Under the pieces are notes generated by a model. That model saw nothing but the letters and a program-made list of their open reading frames with translations. It was not told where the DNA came from and searched no databases. Positions 15,000-26,589 of a DNA stretch of 64,000 nucleotides are shown one piece after another. The stretch spans positions 9,783,269-9,847,268 of the forward strand of contig CM040440.1 in assembly GCA_022749755.1 (NCBI GenBank). Direction: 5' to 3'. A program made the translations under genes and the position numbers. Numbering within the stretch: the stretch's first letter is position 1; every line of letters begins with the position of its first letter. Origin of the DNA: Azadirachta indica. Taxonomy: Eukaryota; Streptophyta; Magnoliopsida; Sapindales; Meliaceae.

Positions 15000-17400
15000 T
15001 GTTTATTTGCAACAATTTATTTATTATACGAAGTCACAAAATTAAAAAAGAAATAACAAATGATGTACATGTTTAACATTTTTTATATTTTGTATCAATT
15101 GATGTAGTACATACAATATTTGTTGTCTATACCCAGTGGTATATCAACAATCATACGATACTTGTCACTAATGAAAGTTACGTAGGGTTAAGCAAAGTGC
15201 TCAATTAATTTGACTTTTACGTTAGACAAAAAAAAAAATTAATGTTAAATGTCTTTTTTTTATTTTTTTATATATTATTTAATTGACATTAAAAAAAATT
15301 AAGATTTTAACACATAATCTCCCTTGATCTTTTAAATTTTAGTTTTTAGAGAAAAAATATTAAAAAAGACACACTTACCTCTCAACTGTCCTATTATATT
15401 AATTAAACATTACAAGTAAGAGTATTTTAATAAAATTGCTTGCAACTTTACTATTTTACCTTGAACTTATGGTTTAAAAGTTTGAGAAACTATCATAATG
15501 GTTTTATATCACTAACATGTATTGGTTATAACTATTGTTGTTGCCTTTATTAATAACTAAAAAAAATAAAAAAAAAATAATGCAACTGGCTTTCGACATC
15601 ATCACTCTTTATGACTACGATCTAACAATTAGTAGCATTCTTTCAAATGACATCTAAAAGCAGGACACTTGATATAGTGTTCTTAATTTTTGCGTAGCAT
15701 TCATGCGGGTAATATTCTTTGAATAATCTATCTAATGTTTTTTTATTGGCAAATTGTTTTACCTTTCTGTCAATTATTAGTTGTGCATTTGAGTCTCATT
15801 TATAAACTTAATGAGTGTGGGCATTATAGTCATTTCAAGCTTGATCAATAGAATTGGATGGTTAGAAATTCTTAGGAACGGTAAGTGTGCATTTCTTAAT
15901 ACTTTCTCTTTAACTCAATCTAAAATCTCAAGAGAAGTATGTGTTAAAATCTCAAAAAATTCAATATTAAAAATGTCTTCAATTGGAAGAAGCCTAAGTT
16001 TTGAATTTTGGGAGTAGAATTTATTTATTTTTTAATTATAGTTAATTATATTTATACATTTTCTTTTTTCTCTAAAAAATTGGGACACATGTTGGATGTT
16101 GCTCTAGCACCATGATTGGGAAGGATACAATGTGTTAAAATATTATTATTGTTTTTCATTTGCTTTCTTCTTTTATATTTATATATTTTTTAATTTCATT
16201 CTACTTATAACTTTTAATTAACTTGTAATAGTTGATTCATCGATATTCAATATTTTAAAATTAATTAATTATATATTTTCTCTAAAATACCGTTTTGTAT
16301 GCTACATATGCCTCTTCTTTTATATGTGAATATAACGTAAATTTTTCAAAACATGACTAGTGGTAAACCTTTTATCATTACAATAATGCATATAAAATTG
16401 ATATAGAAAACATCAATTGAACTCAATTAACAATTAAAGAAGGCAAAAACATATGGTATTTTAAAAAATTTATTTTAACATTAAAAAAATAGAATACTTT
16501 ATTTTTTAGTTTTAACACCAAAATCACTCGAATGCATATAACCACTTATTTTAACAACGAAATCAATAATTCTAATATTTTGTCTTCCTCTTTAAATTTA
16601 CTCCCTAATATCAAATTAACAAATTCTTATCTCTTATAATTACTCGAATTGTAATAGTTTAAGAATGTCAAGCATGCCCTAAACAACCTGATCAATTATG
16701 CAAAAAAGCTAAAAAAATGAATATTTAATAATGATATTATTAAACATATAATGACATTTTTAACCAAAAAATTAAAAATTAAAACATACAAGAGATAACT
16801 AAAATTAGACTGGTGTAAGAAATCTATATATGTATTTCTAACAACCTCAAATTTAGTTTACAAAATCATTTTTCACTCATACCCTTTTTTCTTTTCTTCT
16901 TCTTCCTTTCTCTTTTCTCTTTTGTTCTTTCCTTTCGCTTTTGGGTTTCTCAATTGCTAAAGCTAAGCGCTTGCCTCATTTTACTTTATATATACATACA
17001 TAATTTAAATTAGACACAAATAAATTCAAATTATTATTTGAAGCAAACTTAAATCAAATTAATTCAATTCATATTGATACAATTTATTTTAAATTTTAAT
17101 TATAATTTATTTTTATTCAATCAATTTTTATAAAAATTATACTAAACTCAAACTTTTGCACTCCTAACTAGTAAAATATAATTGAAAAAAAAGTGTTAAT
17201 ATGATGCTCTAAATTGAATAATATTAAAATAATTTTTAATTGAATAATATTAAAATTATTACATTTTATTAATTTAAAAAAAATTTTAATTCTCCCACTT
17301 TTGTAAAGTATAATATTTTCTATTATTTATTATTATTTAAATTCTATATATAATTTATTCAAATCTCATGTTAATAATATTTTAATTCTTCAAGAAAAAT
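15000..17400. other. AT-rich spacer between UPF1 and the transposon cluster
   Basis: Low-complexity AT-rich DNA with only short open frames and no recognisable protein. The first part, around 14800-15000, has ACGT-containing and CGCG motifs that may belong to the UPF1 promoter. I see no RNA gene or complete repeat element. Confidence 0.6.
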
Positions 17401-17407
17401 TAGGTAA

Positions 17408-18112
17408 TGTTGATGTAGAAATCTAACCAATAGTGTAATTTTGAAGTTAACACAAAATGAGTAAGGAAAAAGAAAATAAAACACTGGAATTTACATGGTT
17501 CAACGTATAGCCTACGTCCATAGGTTGATATTTGGGGAAAGATTTTATTAATGCTTAAAAACAGATTGCTACAATACAAACAAAGCTTTCTCTCTCTCTT
17601 TTCAATATTTTTTACTTTTTCTCACGTACCTCTCCTTTTTTTTAACACTCTCTTTTTATAATTTATATTGTAAAGTTTTTTGTAAAGACAAACTAGTTAA
17701 TTCCTTGCTCACCCAAGATTTCTCATCGTCAAATATATCATCTTCTTCTCAATTTTATTTTCGTTTAGAGTTTAATATTAAATTAAACTTCCACACGTTA
17801 ATGGGATTTGTTTGATCAATTCTAAAACTGTGGGGCCAAATAAGGTCGACACTGTTAACACTAATATTATTTATGATTGGTACTATTTGCTCACTACTGT
17901 TCATGTCCATGGCATGCGAGGTACTATTTACAACCAGATTTTGGTTTTCATGGCCTCCTAACACAACACGTGTAGCACATACTTTTTGATAAAACAAGAT
18001 GCCTATCTCGTATTTCTTGATAGAATAAGATACCTAAGGTCATCCATTTTGGTTTCATGGTTTCTCAGGGTAAGATGTTTAGCACACTTCTTGATAGCAC
18101 AACATGCCTAAC
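17408..18112. mobile_element. LTR-like fragment interrupted by the hAT element
   Basis: Begins near TGTTGATGTAGAAATC and carries the phrase TTTACATGGTTCAACG followed by GCCTACGTCC, a wording common in plant copia-type LTRs. Near its right end are imperfect repeats built on CATGG...AAGATG...TAGCACA. The same motif resumes after the hAT copy at about 23880-23960, so the hAT appears to have landed inside this older repeat. No PBS, gag or pol was found and the outer ends are not defined. Confidence 0.35.
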
Positions 18113-18959
18113 TGGGAGTGGGCAGAAAATCCAAATTGAATCGAATTGGATTTTCTATTAAAAACCGGATCGAACCCAAAACTAATAGGTTCAGTCCGGT
18201 TTTTAATAGAATTCGGTTTTGTTTCGATGTTTAAATATAAAAACCCAAAAATTTCAGTTTGATTTCGGTTTTACTCTAAAAAAATCTAAACCGGATCGAA
18301 TTTTTTTATTTTTAATTTTACAAACCAAAACAACGTCGTTTTGAGTTTTAAGCAAAATAAATAAAAAAAATACACTTTCCACTTCTAGCTTCCTCTCTAT
18401 TCACCTTTTTCATATTCCTACTTTCCTTCATTTTCTTCAACTTTGAAAAAAAAAAAAACACTTTTGTTCTTCAATTCTTTATTTTTTTAAGCTTAATATT
18501 CAATTTTGATCATCAACTTAGAGTTCCTCTGTTTGACTATTACCAGTCACTTTCAATTGTAATTTACACCAGTAATAACCCTCGATTCCATCTACAATTT
18601 CTTGCAAGATTTGTCAAATTCATTATTACTAAAATCATGCGTTATTTATTTTGTGATTATTGCTACAGTAAAACTTAAAACAATGGTAAATTATATAGTT
18701 TATTAGTCTTTATTTGAAAAAATTATGAAAAATGAGTTAGGTATTAAATGTGAAATGAGATTAAGAGGCTGTTTCTGGGCATTTTATTACCTAGAACAGT
18801 AGTTGTTCTGGGCGTCTACTGTCAATAAGTTTCTTATAAAAAATGGCAATTAATCTTGTGAAACATATTTATTTATATTGTGATTATATTTTGTTTGTAC
18901 TAACTGATTTTAATTTTTCTTTTGTCTTTTTTTAAATGGACTTGACTTAAAAAAGCATA

Positions 18960-21900
18960 ATATTGATGAGGATGATGAATTAAATCAAGAGAAAGTTTCA
19001 AGATTTGATAAGAAGTTGAGATCCGATATTTGGAAATTCTTCACTAAGTTGCCAGAGGGAAAAAGAGCTGAGTGTCATATTGTCACAAAGATTTTGCTTA
19101 TAAAAGTAACACTGTTGGAACTTCTGATTTGCATAAGCATTTGAATAGGTGCCTCACATATAAAAATAATGTGGTAGATAAGAAGCAAACAGTATTAACT
19201 TTTATGAAAATTAAGACTGATGGTGATGGTGGTGAGAGTACTACTACTACTTTGATGTCTATAGGTTTTAACAAAGCAGCATGTAGAAAAGCATTGGTCA
19301 AGATGATTATTGCTAATGAGTTGCCTTTTAGCTTTGTGGAGAGTGAGGGGTTTTGAGAGTTTTGTAGAATTGCTTGTCCAATGTCTGATATTCCATCGCG
19401 AAGAACAATTATAAGGGATGTGCTTCAGTTATATGTAAATGAGAAAGTTGTATTGAAGAACATATTTTCTGCAAATGGGCAAAGGGTTAGTATTACTACT
19501 GACATATGAACTTCAGATCAAAATATCAGTTATATGATAGTCACAACGCATTTCATTTATAACGACTGGAATTTACAAAGGAGAATATTAAGTTTTGGTG
19601 TAGTTCCAAATCACAAAGGAGAAACCATTGACAAATTGATTGAAGCGTATTTACAAGATTAGGGTATAGAGAGATTGTTCACTATTATTATTGATAATGC
19701 AAGTTCAAATGATGTGGTAGTAAATTACATTAGAAGGAAGTTAAAAATTGGGAGTAGTGATGCTTTAGTGCTAAATAGAGAATACTTGCATTTGAGATGT
19801 TTTGCATACATTCTTAATTTAATTGTTGGTGAAGGATTGAAAAAAGTAGATGAAACAATGGTGAAAATTCGCAATACTGTGAAGTACATCCGATCTTCTG
19901 CGAGAACACTAGCTAAATTCAAAATATGTGCAGAAAAAGAGAAAATTTCATCTAAAGGACTTGTGGTGATGGATTTTCCTACAATATGGAATTCAATGTA
20001 CTTGATGTTGAAAAGTGCATTGAAGTTTTAAAAAGCGTTTGATAAAATGCAAGATGATGATTCTCTTTATTTGCCTTACTTTGAAAAAACTGAAAATGGA
20101 AAGGTAAGACTAAGGCCGCCAACTTCTCAGTGTTGGAAAAAAGCAAAAAGGTTTATAAAATTTTTGGAGACATTTTATGAGGTAACTTTGAAGTTTAGTG
20201 CTTCCTCTAATGTGGCATCAAATTTATATTCTAATGAGATGCGGAAGATTTAAACATACCTGCAGACACTTTGTATAAGTAAAGATGATTTGTTATGCAA
20301 TATGGCGACTAATATAAAGAGGAAGTTTGATAAATATTAGGATTCTTTGGAGAATATAAATAAATTGTTACTTGTTGCAATTGTGCTAGATCCACGTTGC
20401 AAAATAGATTTTCTGGTATATTGTTTTAGTTCTTTATATAATTCCAACACAGTTGAAGCCATGAGAAAATACATTAAAGGGTTGTTATATAATTTATATA
20501 ACACCTATATTATGTGGCATGCAGACATTAATAGTGATATAACTTGTGGATCTAGTGGTAGTAGTTATCATTCTTCTGATGAACCATGGCTAAGTATGTT
20601 GATGGATGATGATGATGATGATCTTACTTTTGATAAACTTTGTGATCTTTTTCAATAATTTTCAATGCAAAAAGAAATCCACTATGATATTGAAGGGAAA
20701 CATGAGATCAAGAGATATTTGTTGGAACGTGTTGAGTCTTCTAATAGTGAGCATTTTGATATTTTGTATTAGTGGAAGTTGAATTGTATAAAATATCGAG
20801 TTTTATCTTTATGGTTTGCTATTGCGGGCAACCAAAAGTAAAACCTAAACTCCTAAACAAGATACATGTAGTGATGCGAATAAGGATCATTCCTATGGAG
20901 AGTATCTAGCCTAATTTTATGGCTACGTGAACAAGGATTGGGGGGTTTTGAATATAAGGAAAACAGTTTTAAGAAAACAATTAAAGAACAATTCAAATTT
21001 GAATATCAAAATTAATCAAAAGAACAAAACATGGTCTAAGTCAACATCTTCCATCGGAATTTTACAACTGATCATCAATATTGGAATATATCAATTTACA
21101 CTTTGAATATTCACTGTTGAAGCTATTTTTCCTATCTCTTCTTAGTTATAGTTAATTAGAAAATAAGCGATCTAATCAACCTTAACTACTAAATAACCCA
21201 AGAAAAGTCCTAAAGGTTTAATTTAGTAGCAGCTTTAAGAATTAGAGAGACCAATTAATCTAAACAACACAAGCACAAGCGGTTGCATTTAGTTTAGTTG
21301 AACATTCTTTCTAAGATCTAATAATTTCTTACGTAATAAATCATTAAATTCTAATTGCTTCACCAATCAGAGGAATCAAACAATTACAGATTTGATATCT
21401 GGCTTGACAGTAGATTGAAACGAATAATAAACTAGTAGGCCTCCTAATAAATTAAACGAAACAATCATGAAAATAGTCGCAAAAGAACATTCGTTATTCA
21501 AGCATAAATTAAACAATAAAAATCAAATTAAATCTCACAGTTTTATTAATTCTGAGGCTTCCGTTTCCTTCGACCAATTATAAAAGTTTAACCACGCAGG
21601 GTTATGATGACAATTCGAAAGAAAAATTAGAGAAGAGAAGAGAGAAGGAGAGAAGGGTTTTCTGTCTCATGATTTCTCCTCCTTTTAAACACAATAATTC
21701 ACTTCCTAAAATTCTACCAAATCTCCTAAAATAAAAATATTCAAATCTAACTAATTAAGGAAAAATATTAAAAACAAAATAAAATCTTAATGTAAATAGA
21801 AGGGTGGTGATTTCAGCTGTCATTTCCATGCAAAAGATCTGAAAACTTCCAAAAATAAACCGCATTAAATCCATGTATTAGAATTGTGGACCAAGGAACA

Positions 21901-22423
21901 TTCCAGAGCGTCAACTACACAGGTGTAGCAACTTCAAGCCCAAATTCATCCTTGATGCAGCCAGAATCTCAATTTGAGCTTGGATGAGAAAGTTATGCTC
22001 AGATTACGAAGCAATGTCGAAATTGTCCAAAATCCTGCAATTAGCTTCGTTTTGCACTTAATGTCTTCATTTGCATCCTGAATCAAAATATGAGAATAAT
22101 GAGTACATTAAGAACTAAATAAACATAAAGAACTAAAAAATTAAGAGAGAAAAATATGGCATTCTGCATTTTTATCACTTTGATAACAAAAGATGTTTTT
22201 TGCTATTCTAGTCTCCACTGTTGCATCTGAATCAGCATTTAGTAGTAGAAGGCATACTTTTTATCAATTTAGGAGTTCTTTGACTCCTAAATCTGTTAAG
22301 GCATTGGCTTGTGCACAAAATTGGTTATGTTTTTCACTACTTGGTGATCAGTCATATAAAAAAGCATATGTACAGGAAGCTGAATTTTATGAAACAATTG
22401 AATCAAGTGATAAAAAGAAATGA
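18960..22423 (+). pseudogene. hAT transposase (BED zinc finger / RICESLEEPER-like), inactivated
   Basis: Remnant of a zinc-finger BED-type hAT transposase. A BED-finger stretch (CHKDF...GTSDLHKHLNRC) is at about 19078-19150, with a frame change just before it near 19075. A catalytic-core part with FTIIIDNASSND and HLRCFAYILNLIV follows at about 19675-19830, and the C-terminal dimerisation segment VSTVASESAFSSRR is at 22207-22248. In-frame stops occur near 19356, 19507, 19661, 20029, 20250, 20338, 20656 and 20770, and a solo LTR splits the dimerisation domain at 20812. It is dead by several independent lesions. Confidence 0.9.
20812..22177. mobile_element. Solo LTR (1366 bp) nested in the hAT transposase
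   Basis: The inserted block starts TGGTTTGC and ends TTTTTATCA, the TG...CA rule of LTRs. It is flanked by CTTTA (20807-20811) and CTTTG (22178-22182), a 5-bp target duplication with one change. Removing it with one copy of the duplication restores the transposase reading LSLITKDVFAILVSTVASE across the join, which fixes the boundaries independently. No internal retrotransposon coding sequence or PBS is present, so it is a solo LTR or an LTR-sized non-autonomous unit. The family was not identified. Confidence 0.82.
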
Positions 22424-23334
22424 ATTATTTAGTATACGAGTTTATTTGTAAGTTCATAAATTTCTAAGTTTCTTTTATTGTGATACAAAGTTTGTGAAGC
22501 CAACGCAAGAACTAGAGGAACACATAACTATTGTTTGATAATGCACTTTGAGGTTAGTTGTAATATATATGTTATATTTAATAATTGTTCACAAATATAT
22601 ATATATATAAATGTAATGCTATTTAAATGTCTTTTTTTATATTTTATAACTTTGTATTTCAAATTAAAGTGGCATTATATTCAGATTATTAGATGATTTT
22701 TTATAATTTTATAGCAAATAGAAATATCAAGAAAATATGGCAAGAAATTATAGTTTGTTCTTACATATGAAGTAATTATATGCAATTAAACATAATAATT
22801 TGATTATGATTTTATTGGAACTAGATACTTGGCTTGATTTAGATGGTTAGATTTCTAAATAATCATTATCATTTTGCAAAAGTAGATTGCTTAAAGATTG
22901 TTTTGTATACAAGCTTCTAAAATCATATATTAAAGGTTTATTATTGTCTATCATTTGATTTTTAAGATTTAACCACTTTACTACCTTACTGAAAGTTAGA
23001 TTTATTTTTTTTACAGGTTGGATTTTGTTACTTTTATACAAGTTGTACTACTGTATACTATTAGGTGTTAATTACTAACTTCTGTTGTTATTACTTGTTT
23101 TGTTTCTTATTAGTTATAAATTTGCCGCTGACTTGATATTTCTTCTTTTGGGAATGTTGAATTATTTATTGATGCTTATTTTATTTTTTAAATTTTGAAT
23201 TAAGTAAACTTAATTATTTAATTTTCTTAATTAATTGTTATTGTTTGTTGTTTATATTTTAGTATTTTACTGAAAAAATTAATTAATCCTCAAACTAATT
23301 GACTCATTAATTTAATTAATTAACTTTATTGATT

Positions 23335-23570
23335 AATTAATTATATTATTATATGTCAAAATTATTTTCTTTATAAGTATTGAATTTGAATTAATTAATT
23401 ATTATTATTATATGTCAAAATTATTTTTTTTATAAGTATTGAATTTGAATTAATTAACTATAATATTATATGTCAAGATTATTTTTTTTCCGAGTAGTGA
23501 ATTTGAATTGATTAATTTATCATTATATGTCAAAATTATTTTTTTTACAAGTAGTGAATTTGAATAATCA
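23335..23570. repeat. Four tandem copies of a ~58-bp AT-rich unit
   Basis: The unit contains ATATGTCAAAATTATTTT, AAGTATTGAATTTGAATTA and a TTAATTAAT tail. The core ATATGTC occurs at 23351, 23410, 23468 and 23525, a spacing of 57-59. It lies in the right subterminal part of the hAT element and the copies have diverged slightly. Confidence 0.85.
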
Positions 23571-23879
23571 TTTAAAATTCATTACTTATAAAAAAATTAA
23601 ATTTTTGATTTGAGAAAATTTGACAATTTAATTAACCATTTTGTTACATATTTAGATTGTATTTAAGGAAATATTATTTAAATTTTTTAAAAATAATTAC
23701 ACAAAAACGTTAAAATCGGATCAACCCAAATCGAACCGATCGGTCCAATTCAAGTTCAATATTATTCATCTATTCAGTTCGGTCTAATTTTTACTATTAA
23801 AAACTCGAAAAAATCGATTTTTAGTCCAGTTTTATAAAAACTTAGATCGAACCAGCCCGTGCTCACCCCTATACCTAAC

Positions 23880-24654
23880 TCATCCTTCTTAACTCTATGG
23901 CTTCTTAAAATAAGATGTCTAATATATAACTTTTAATTTTTCTAACTTTTTAGGACAAGATACCTAGAATATAGATGTGCATAAGAGACTTTTTCTTCTT
24001 CCCCAATTACCAATATTAATTATTAGCATCCACAATTTTTATAACAATTAAACTATGTTATTTCTTGTAAAAATTTTTCATTTTTAATATTTTTATAAAA
24101 ACCTAATTATATACTTATGTAATTATCCCAACTGTTTGACAAAATTATAACAAAAATATTTAATAAGTGTACAATAATGAAAACTAATGATAACCTACCA
24201 AAATAATTTTTAATTAGTAAATAAATTAAATTATTACATTTGTTTAATTTAAAATCTTTTTATTATCTCACTTTTATAAGATATTTATTATTATTTTAAA
24301 AATCCATAGCTAATTTAAAATAAAATTTTATTTTTATTATTTATTTAAACTTTATATATAATTTATTTAAATCTCATATTAATGATTTTTTTATTCTAAA
24401 AAAATTTCTTTTAAATTTTTATAAAAACTTAATTATATACCATAAACAATAATATTTTTTATTATAATTCCTTTGAAATGTAAGATATATCTCTTCTCAC
24501 TTATATGAAAAATATATGCTTTTTGATTAATCATGTAATATTCAGAAAATATCTATCAATTCATTTCAATTGTATAACTTTCTTTTACTACTTATTATTA
24601 ATTGATTTTAATTCATTAATGTAGTAAAATTAAAAATGATTACTGCCACCGAAA
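23880..24654. other. AT-rich spacer between hAT and pararetrovirus remains
   Basis: The first 100 bases continue the LTR-like repeat interrupted by the hAT. The remainder is AT-rich with no coding signal. Confidence 0.5.
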
Positions 24655-25200
24655 GAATGGATGATTCTATTGCAGTATCTTGGAATTATTGAATTTGTTT
24701 AGAAACCAAATTTTTTACATCTTTTTTTAAATAGATCATCTTGATATTTTAGAAAAAGATGTAAAAAATTGATATTAATATTTCATGATACAAATTATGG
24801 TATCATGATATTTAATACCATTTGTTTATTAAATAGATCATCTTGATATTTCATGATACAAAGAAAAATTGATACAATTTCTTTTTTAATAGTTGAATAA
24901 TTCTTTTAAACATCATTCTACACACCATAATATAATCTGACTATCTGTTTATTAAAAGAGTCTTCTACTTTTTGTTTAAGAATGCTATCATAACTTATGT
25001 TTGAAGTATCAATTTCTACTATAAGATTTCCTTAGGAATTGGGAATAACAAGATAAGGAAGAATCTTAGTCTTTTGTTTAAGGGTTTGGATTACTTTGGT
25101 ATGTTTATCAGACCATGCAGGGGAATTCTTGGATAATTTATTGTATAAGAGTTTGCATAGTTGTCTAAGATTTGGGAAAAAATCAGCAATATAATTTAAA
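24655..25200 (-). pseudogene. Pararetroviral RNase H remnant
   Basis: The minus-strand reading contains VEIDTSNISYDSILKQ and, further on, YSTIKKEIVSIF and KYQDDLFNK, which match the conserved acidic and downstream blocks of caulimovirid RNase H. The phrase encoding YQDDLF appears twice (near 24730 and 24835), showing a local duplication with a small internal inverted repeat. Stops interrupt the frame. The end at about 24655 is where viral resemblance fades. Confidence 0.72.
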
Positions 25201-25264
25201 GATTCTATAAATCTTTGTAATTAAATATAATCCTTGATTTCATCAGGAAAACGTGATGCAAATT

Positions 25265-25960
25265 TTATACTTCTACTAATGGGTTGAATAGTTCATGTAA
25301 ATCTCATGACCAAAGAATCTAATTTTATTTTGAAATAATTTGAATTTAGTGGCCAACACAACTAGTCCATTATTTTTTACTATTCGTAAAAATGATTCTA
25401 AGTGTTTAAAATGTCGGTCTATTAATCGACTAAAAACTATCACGTCATTTATGTACAATATTATGAAATGTGTGCATGGAGTAAAAATATCATTCATAAT
25501 ATTTTGAAACTCACTAAGGGCATTTTTAGACCGAAAGGCATTACGTTCTATTCGTAATGGCCAAATAAAGTAGTGAAGACAGTTTTACATCTATCTTCTT
25601 CAGTTATTTAAACTTGACAAAATTCAGATTTCATATCAAACTTACTAAATATAAATGTGCTATGGAGTTTATTGAGTAAGTCTCGCTTATTAGGTATTGG
25701 ATACTTAATCCATTGGATTACCTTGTTTAAAGATTTATAATTAATTACTAAGTTAGGAACTTCACATTCTATTTCAGAGTTCTTATTGACATAAAATGCA
25801 CTACAACTTTAAGAAAACTTGGATTTCCTAATAAGTCATTTAGTTAACAGATCGCTAATTTCTTTTTTACAGTATTCTAAGAGTTCATTATTCATTTAAA
25901 TAGAGCGTACCTTAGTGGGAATATTTTTCTCACTAAAGTTTTTTTCATAAGATAGGTGAA
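25265..25960 (-). pseudogene. Pararetroviral reverse transcriptase remnant
   Basis: The minus strand shows the N-terminal RT block LVINYKSLNKVIQWIKYPIP, SKFDMKSEF, then NALSEFQNIMNDIF and the catalytic box as YINDV, followed by FKHLESFLRIVKNNGL and KIRFFGHEIY. In functional relatives the box is YIDD; here one catalytic aspartate reads as asparagine. In-frame stops and at least one frame change are present. The longest open piece is 25276-25497. Confidence 0.9.
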
Positions 25961-26059
25961 TTACATACTTTTTCCTATTCAAGAAAATATTGGGTAAATT
26001 AGAACAAATATCTTTTAATAATGTTGTCTGATACTATTGAATTCGTAATTGAATAATTG

Positions 26060-26540
26060 GAAAATCTAACTTTTTGGCTCTTTTGTCATGCATAATTTTT
26101 TTTTTGGTAATGATTGAGTATGTATGCGTATATAGGAAGTAATGCTAATTTGGCTTTTTATGGAATTTTGTTGAAGTAGGTGAATGACTTTTTGACTAAT
26201 GGAAGACAAAAACTGAAAAGTAATTTGTTTTTCGAAAATGTGAGTATGGATACCATAATTATGTATAAAAAAAGAATATATTTCAGTAAGAAAAAGTGTG
26301 CTTAAAATAATATTTTCTGTGAGATTTTTGAATAAAATAAAGGAATTCTTGAAACAATAATTTTGATTACAAATTTTTGCTTTTGACAACCGAATATTTA
26401 AACTACTGTCATTTATTCTATGTAAATGTTTATTAGTTTTTTCATAAAATTGAGTAGAAATAATGCCTTCTTGAATGCAATTTTGATTTACAATCGAGTC
26501 AACTAATGTAGTTATTTTTAAAGAAAAATTATTACCTATG
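26060..26540 (-). pseudogene. Pararetroviral aspartic protease remnant
   Basis: The minus strand reads LVDS...NQNCIQEGII near 26500, corresponding to the DTG/DSG active-site region of caulimovirid proteases, followed by SLNIRLSKAKICNQNYC and KNSFILFKNLTENIIL, typical of the segment between protease and RT. The active-site triad is not intact as read. The piece 26066-26389 is open, but the whole is disrupted. Confidence 0.7.
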
Positions 26541-26589
26541 TGTAAAGAAAATACGTATATACCATTTTTGAAAATTAATTTTATTAACT

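Larger units (their letters stand above)
18113..23871 (+). mobile_element. hAT-superfamily DNA transposon, full length but decayed
   Basis: The left end TGGGAGTGGGCA (18113-18124) pairs with the right end TGCTCACCCCTA (23860-23871), whose complement is TAGGGGTGAGCA, giving a 12-bp terminal inverted repeat with three mismatches. It is flanked by TGCCTAAC (18105-18112) and TACCTAAC (23872-23879), an 8-bp target duplication with one mismatch, the expected size for hAT. Subterminal zones near both ends are rich in CCGGATCGAAC-like words in opposite orientation. Without the nested LTR the element is about 4.4 kb. It holds a broken transposase gene, so it cannot move itself. Confidence 0.88.

Noticed and set aside
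22560..22620. AT-rich repeats in the hAT right half as a CRISPR-like or satellite array.
   Set aside because: Irregular TA microsatellite text without spacers in a plant nuclear context.
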